A stretch of DNA of 64,000 nucleotides from JAEUMD01 sp050246945 (GTDB lineage: Bacteria > Pseudomonadota > Alphaproteobacteria > Rhizobiales > Hyphomicrobiaceae): the NCBI GenBank assembly GCA_050246945.1, contig JBFWVC010000001.1, positions 124,001 through 188,000 of the forward strand. The letters run 5' to 3'. The notes under the pieces were generated by a model, which saw nothing but the letters and a program-made list of their open reading frames with translations, did not search any database and had not been told where the DNA came from. The position numbers and the translations under genes are program-made. The first letter of the stretch is position 1. Every line of letters begins with the position of its first letter. This document shows positions 63,418 to 64,000 of this stretch, piece after piece.

Positions 63418-64000
63418 TTACGCTAGGACGGAGACAATTCTACCGAGCGCTTCCCTGATCGTTGCCGGATCCGTCACCAATGCCACGCGCACGTAATCTG
63501 CGCCGGGGTTAAGACCGTCTCGTCCGGGCTGTGCCAGATAAGCACCCGGTATCACCCTGACACCCGACCGTTTCCATAAGGTTACCGTAGCCTCAACGCC
63601 CCCCCCAAAATGACTCAAATCGAGCCAGAGGAAGAAGCCGCCTGCCGGTCTCTGGTAGCCGAAGCGGCCGGCCAAGACCTCGTCACACACATCGAACTTC
63701 GCGCGGTAGGCCATCCGGTTGGATGCAACATGCTGTTCCTCGCTCCAAGCCGCGGCAGAAGCGTGTTGTATTGGCCCCGGCATCGTCGGGCCCACCAGGT
63801 TGCGTACCTCCGCCAGCGTCTCGATGAACGCGGCATCGCCCGCACAAAATCCGGAGCGCAGTCCCGGCAGGTTGGAGCGCTTCGACAGCGAATTGAAGAC
63901 GACCATGTTGGAGAACCGCTCTGGCGTCGCCGCGGCGACCTCCAGCCCGCCGACTGGCGGCTCGCCGTTGTAGAGCTCGGAGTAGCACTCGTCGAAGAAC
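63418..64000 (-). CDS. Class I/II aminotransferase, C-terminal part (partial)
   Basis: The gene runs off the window; 194 C-terminal residues are visible, beginning FFDECYSELYNG, where the Asp of the PLP site lies. The Schiff-base Lys is in NSLSKRSNLPGLR. RVALV near the C-terminus holds the substrate Arg. In Hyphomicrobiales the gene next to ftsK is commonly annotated as succinyldiaminopimelate aminotransferase (DapC) of the lysine pathway, which fits; other specificities are possible. Confidence 0.85.
   Translation of the reverse strand, partial: FFDECYSELYNGEPPVGGLEVAAATPERFSNMVVFNSLSKRSNLPGLRSGFCAGDAAFIETLAEVRNLVGPTMPGPIQHASAAAWSEEQHVASNRMAYRAKFDVCDEVLAGRFGYQRPAGGFFLWLDLSHFGGGVEATVTLWKRSGVRVIPGAYLAQPGRDGLNPGADYVRVALVTDPATIREALGRIVSVLA

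Overview
The window looks like a chromosomal segment of a GC-rich alphaproteobacterium of the order Hyphomicrobiales (Rhizobiales), perhaps close to Hyphomicrobium. The evidence is gene content and order: a HIG1-type small membrane protein, PduO-type adenosyltransferase and etfBA in one block; atpHAGDC without the Fo genes; mdh-sucCD-sucAB-lpdA as one block; dapF-mtaB-ftsY-ispZ; and lolA-ftsK-aminotransferase. The genus is inference. I saw no rRNA, tRNA, CRISPR array, insertion sequence, prophage or plasmid gene.

Layout. 1-4 kb (minus): etfA, etfB, a rhomboid protease, cobalamin adenosyltransferase and a HIG1 protein. 4-9.3 kb (plus): a degenerate LytM/EnvC-like murein hydrolase activator translationally coupled to the protease CtpA, then rppH, a lipoprotein gene, a relic of the rppH 3' end, and a diverged rppH paralogue. 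9.3-17 kb (minus): the F1 ATP synthase genes, with an Ohr/OsmC peroxidase between atpG and atpD and a small acidic Cys protein between atpD and atpC, then a hydrolase-OsmC fusion. 17-29 kb: a long coiled-coil PilZ protein, a GNAT acetyltransferase, an HEVAH protein, priA, a transaldolase-like gene, DUF4112, a CapA-like protein, xerC and a TraB/GumN protein. 29-43 kb (mostly minus): lpdA, sucB, sucA, sucD, sucC, mdh and zapE, with a matrixin-type protease and a PRC-barrel protein on plus between mdh and zapE. 43-52 kb: GNAT, a low-molecular-weight phosphatase homologue without its catalytic Arg, a histone H1-like protein, a stand-alone sdhB, a META-domain lipoprotein, a radical SAM protein, DUF2189, a PQQ-type sugar dehydrogenase and a methyltransferase. 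52-64 kb: dapF-mtaB-ftsY-ispZ with a second ispZ paralogue, MarR, a lone cyclic-nucleotide-binding domain, a hairpin-rich non-coding stretch, lolA, ftsK and the start of an aminotransferase.

The genes are mainly core energy metabolism (ETF, F1 ATPase, TCA cycle), envelope and division functions (EnvC-like/CtpA, FtsY, YciB, LolA, FtsK, ZapE, XerC) and stress or maintenance functions.

The most unusual content is non-coding. There is a dispersed ~100-bp two-hairpin repeat in seven copies, all in the same orientation. There is a 60-bp palindromic repeat in two copies with a compensatory base change, one copy lying inside a small membrane-protein ORF. There is a back-to-back pair of CTAG-ended palindromes. 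Finally there is a candidate structured RNA on minus near 59.1 kb whose loops are C/U-rich and resemble anti-Shine-Dalgarno sequences.
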